DNA of 64,000 bases. Source: Leucobacter sp. L43 (GTDB lineage Bacteria; Actinomycetota; Actinomycetes; Actinomycetales; Microbacteriaceae). This document shows positions 59,688 to 64,000 of the stretch, in pieces. The notes beneath the pieces were generated by a model, which did not search any database, was not told where the DNA came from, and saw nothing but the letters and a program-made list of their open reading frames with translations. The stretch spans positions 546,081-610,080 of the forward strand of contig NZ_JAENJG010000002.1 of assembly GCF_016597785.1 (NCBI RefSeq), written 5' to 3'. The translations under genes were made by a program, and so were the position numbers. The stretch's first letter is position 1; each line of letters opens with the position of its first letter.

Positions 59688-61208
59688 ATGTCACACACCG
59701 AGAGCCCCCAGTTTTCCACCGCGACCGGAGCCGACGTTCGCGTTCGGTTCTGCCCGTCGCCCACCGGCACCCCCCACGTCGGAATGGTGCGCACCGCACT
59801 GTTCAACTGGGCGTACGCCCGGCACACCGGGGGCACGTTCGTCTTCCGCATCGAGGACACGGACGCGGCCCGCGACAGCGAGGAGAGCTACAGCCAGATC
59901 ATCGATTCGCTGCGGTGGCTCGGGCTCGACTGGGACGAAGGCATCGATGTCGGCGGCCCGCACGGTCCGTACCGCCAGTCCGAGCGCGGCGAGATCTATC
60001 AGCGCGTCATCGCGCAGCTGATCGAGGGCGGGTACCTCTACGAGAGCTTCTCGACCGCTGAAGAGATCGATGCGCGCAACATCGCGGCCGGGCGGCCGAA
60101 GCAGCTGGGCTACGACAATTTCGATCGCGACCTCAGCGATGAGCAGCGCGCCGCGTTCCGGGCGGAGGGTCGCGAGCCGGCGCTGCGATTCCGAGTGCCC
60201 GACACCGACCTGTCGTTCACGGACCTCGTGCGCGGCGATATCACGTTCCCCGCCGGATCGACGATCGACTTCGTGGTGGTTCGGCCGAACGGCGCGCCGC
60301 TGTACACGCTCGTGAACCCCGTCGACGACGCGCTGATGGGGATCACGCACGTACTGCGAGGAGAAGACCTCCTGTCGTCCACGCCTCGCCAGATCGCGCT
60401 GTACCACGCGCTCGTCGAGCTCGGTATCGCGCAGGCGATCCCGCAGTTCGGTCATCTGCCGTACGTGCTGGGCGAGGGGAACAAGAAGCTGTCGAAGCGC
60501 GACCCCGAATCCAACCTGCTGCACCACCGGTCGCGCGGGTTCATTCCGGAGGGCCTGCTCAACTATCTGTCGCTCCTCGGATGGTCGCTTGCTCCGGATC
60601 GCGACGTGTTCTCGAGCGACGAGATGGTCGCGGCGTTCGACGTCGCGAACGTGAACCCGAACCCGGCCCGCTTCGATCAGAAGAAGGCCGACGCGATCAA
60701 CGCCGATCACATCCGGCTGCTGTCGGAAGAGGATTTCGGGAAGCGGATCCTGCCGTACCTCATCGCGGGGGGAGCCCTGCAGATCGAACCAACGGAGGAG
60801 CAGCTCGCGGTGATCGCCCGCGCGGTGCCGCTGGTGCAGAGCCGCGTCACCGTGCTCTCCGAGGTCGTCGGCATGCTCGGCTTCCTCTTCACCACGTCTG
60901 AGCAGCTGCACTACGAAGACGACGCGCTCGCCTCGTTGAAGGACGACGCACCGCAGGTGCTCGCCGCGGGCATTGCGGCGCTCGATGCGCTCCCCGCCGA
61001 CGCGTGGGAGACGGCAGGCATTCAGGAGGCGCTGCAATCCGCGCTCGTCGACGGGCTCGGGATCAAGCCCCGCCTCGCCTTCGGACCGCTCCGCGTGGCT
61101 GCCTCCGGCCGACGCGTGTCGCCTCCTCTCTTCGAGTCCTTCGAGCTGCTCGGCCGCGAGGAGTCGCTCGCGCGTCTGCGGCGCCTGGAACAGCACCTCG
61201 CGGGCTGA
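59688..61208 (+). CDS. gltX: Glutamyl-tRNA synthetase
   Basis: The 506-residue class I synthetase has the HIGH-equivalent [19 protein letters not shown] and the KMSKS-equivalent [10 protein letters not shown], with [19 protein letters not shown] and [18 protein letters not shown]. It charges tRNA-Glu. In actinobacteria it usually also mischarges tRNA-Gln for conversion by GatCAB; tRNAs for both amino acids lie in this window. The start at 59688 rather than 59679 is chosen because of the -10 box overlap. Confidence 0.95.
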   Translation: MSHTESPQFSTATGADVRVRFCPSPTGTPHVGMVRTALFNWAYARHTGGTFVFRIEDTDAARDSEESYSQIIDSLRWLGLDWDEGIDVGGPHGPYRQSERGEIYQRVIAQLIEGGYLYESFSTAEEIDARNIAAGRPKQLGYDNFDRDLSDEQRAAFRAEGREPALRFRVPDTDLSFTDLVRGDITFPAGSTIDFVVVRPNGAPLYTLVNPVDDALMGITHVLRGEDLLSSTPRQIALYHALVELGIAQAIPQFGHLPYVLGEGNKKLSKRDPESNLLHHRSRGFIPEGLLNYLSLLGWSLAPDRDVFSSDEMVAAFDVANVNPNPARFDQKKADAINADHIRLLSEEDFGKRILPYLIAGGALQIEPTEEQLAVIARAVPLVQSRVTVLSEVVGMLGFLFTTSEQLHYEDDALASLKDDAPQVLAAGIAALDALPADAWETAGIQEALQSALVDGLGIKPRLAFGPLRVAASGRRVSPPLFESFELLGREESLARLRRLEQHLAG

Positions 61209-61227
61209 CGTCGAGGGGTGGCAGCGC

Positions 61228-62214
61228 ATGAGGAGCAGCGAGGCGCCGATCGGCGTTGCGATCATCGGCGGCGGACCGGCCGGATTGTCCGCCGGACTGC
61301 AGCTCGTGCGTGCGAACCGACGCATCGCGATCCTCGATAGCAACCGTCCGCGCCACTCCGCGACCCTGCAATCCCACGGGTTCCTGACGCGCGACGGAGT
61401 GTCTCCACTCGAGCTCCGGCGCCTCGGCCGCGAGGAGTTCGAACGCTACCCGTCAGCGATGTACGCCCAGGCGATCACTCGCGAGGTGACCCCGCTCGCT
61501 CCCGACGAGGCGCGCGCGGCGGGGTTTCCAGACGGCATCGGCTTCTCGGTGCGGGGGACCGGCATTCGCGGCGCGGCGGATGTCGAGTACACGGCTCGTC
61601 GCGTCCTCATCGCCGCCGGGTTGACCGAAGAGCTGCCGGCACTGCCGATGATCCGCGCGTACTACGGCACCGCGTTGCACAGCTGCGTCGAGTGCGACGG
61701 GTTCGAGAAGACCGATAAGCCGCTGGTGCTGATCGGCGAGACCAGCGACGTCTTCTCGCGGGCCCTGCTCATCAGCCGCTTCAGCTCGGATCTCATCGTC
61801 TTCACGAACGGCGCCGACACCGTGCGTCCCGAGCAGGAAGCGCAGCTCGAGCGCATCGGCATCCGTGTGGAACGGCGTCCGATCGACGACATCGTCGGCG
61901 AGCGTGCTGAGATGACCGGGGTGCGCCTCGCGGATGGAGAGGTGATCGCGCGAGTCGGCGGCTTCGTGCGGCCGCGCTGGCACGCGCCGGTGGAGTTCCT
62001 CGGCGATCTGCCCATCGCTCGTGATCACTGGGGTCTCGTGGAGGTCGATGAACGCGGTGAGACCTCGATCCGCGGCGTGTACGGCGTCGGCGACATCGTG
62101 CCGCCCGGGCCGCAGCAACTCGTCATCGCGGCGGGCAATGGCGCACGCGTCGCCGCAAAGCTGAATCTCGATATGATTCGCGGTGCTCTCGGAGTGGGGC
62201 TCGTCGACGACTAG
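61228..62214 (+). CDS. NAD(P)/FAD-dependent oxidoreductase, thioredoxin-reductase-like
   Basis: The 328-residue flavoprotein has the FAD Rossmann motif VAIIGGGPAGLSAG, a redox-type CVECDGF (CxxCDG as in thioredoxin reductase) near residue 155, a second nucleotide-binding segment (KPLVLIGETSDVFSRALL) lacking the usual GxGxxA, and the C-terminal FAD motif GVYGVGDIVPPG. The degenerate pyridine-nucleotide motif suggests that it may not use NADPH in the usual way; ferredoxin-type or other donors are possible. It starts 20 bp after gltX. Confidence 0.85.
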   Translation: MRSSEAPIGVAIIGGGPAGLSAGLQLVRANRRIAILDSNRPRHSATLQSHGFLTRDGVSPLELRRLGREEFERYPSAMYAQAITREVTPLAPDEARAAGFPDGIGFSVRGTGIRGAADVEYTARRVLIAAGLTEELPALPMIRAYYGTALHSCVECDGFEKTDKPLVLIGETSDVFSRALLISRFSSDLIVFTNGADTVRPEQEAQLERIGIRVERRPIDDIVGERAEMTGVRLADGEVIARVGGFVRPRWHAPVEFLGDLPIARDHWGLVEVDERGETSIRGVYGVGDIVPPGPQQLVIAAGNGARVAAKLNLDMIRGALGVGLVDD

Positions 62215-62253
62215 CCCGGGCGGCGGTCTCAGGCTTGGGTGCAGCGGGTGATA

Positions 62254-63804
<1,551 letters not shown>

Positions 63805-63932
63805 TCAGCGCGACGCAGCCGGACTGAAACGGTCCGGCTCATTTACATGCGCTTCTCGCCACGTTCTTGTGGTAAGTTAGACAGGTTGCTGTTCGGAGCT
63901 TCCCTTGGTTGGGTGTGACGGGTGGTGTCTGG

Positions 63933-64000
63933 TCTTTGAGAACTCAATAGTGTGCACTTAAATTGTCATATGCCAATTTAATTTATAATCCCCGACATCC
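63933..64000 (+). promoter_or_regulatory. rrn: rRNA operon leader with boxA-like antitermination motif, cut by window edge
   Basis: TTTGAGAACTCAATAGTGTG (63935-63954) is the leader motif found upstream of actinobacterial 16S rRNA genes and known as part of the boxA region in mycobacterial rrn. An AT-rich leader follows (TTAATTTATAA). The 16S rRNA gene should begin shortly beyond position 64000; it is not in the window. Confidence 0.8.

Overview
The window is 64 kb of GC-rich, gene-dense chromosomal DNA from an actinobacterium. A member of the Microbacteriaceae is the best guess. The reasons are the DUF3516-type Ski2-like helicase, the GuaB1-type reductase, DUF4383, DUF4190 and DUF4031 proteins, the actinobacterial rRNA leader motif at the right edge, and many genes that start a few bases after a TANNNT -10 box (leaderless messages). 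I see no insertion sequence, prophage, integrase or CRISPR array. The accessory content consists of metabolic islands within a housekeeping backbone.

Left part (1-18 kb): the 3' end of a DEAD/DEAH helicase; a UDP-GlcNAc 2-epimerase coupled to a processive membrane glycosyltransferase; a short GntR regulator facing a Ppx/GppA phosphatase; an ABC ATPase with its membrane partner; a MarR regulator with a membrane protein; a TerC-type membrane protein behind a probable yybP-ykoY manganese riboswitch; a LysR regulator divergent from an Orn/Lys/Arg decarboxylase and an APC permease; lysA; tRNA-Gln; and a DUF4031-HD fusion protein.

Middle (18-36 kb): a CYP152-type P450 peroxygenase carrying the residue set of the alkene-forming enzyme OleT; a glycerophosphodiester phosphodiesterase; an operon of HAD phosphatase, PhnD-PhnC-PhnE-PhnE-like transporter and RpiR regulator; a thiamine-precursor locus in which a TPP riboswitch precedes ThiY-ThiX-ThiZ-like transporter genes and YkoF plus a flavin monooxygenase diverge from it; and a type III polyketide synthase, methyltransferase and flavin hydroxylase set arranged like srsABC (phenolic lipids).

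Right part (36-64 kb): a DinB-like protein, an AlkC-type DNA glycosylase, a YihY/BrkB membrane protein, an M20 peptidase, MscL, a DUF4190 protein, GuaB1, ThrC, an AI-2E family transporter, tRNA-Glu, LeuB, IlvE, an FAH-family protein, a YbdK ligase, a GAF regulator, an aldehyde dehydrogenase interrupted by one in-frame TGA, DUF779, RlmN, a class V aminotransferase divergent from LysR and an MFS carrier, GltX, a TrxR-like flavoprotein and Tgt. The window ends in the promoter/leader region of an rRNA operon; the 16S gene itself lies just outside.

Points most worth following up: the nonsense-interrupted aldehyde dehydrogenase, the OleT-like P450, the YkoF/flavin monooxygenase pair beside a TPP-controlled transporter, the srs-like cluster, the PhnDCE-HAD-RpiR operon, the perfect inverted repeat in front of leuB, and the consistent leaderless promoter geometry, which also decides several start codons.
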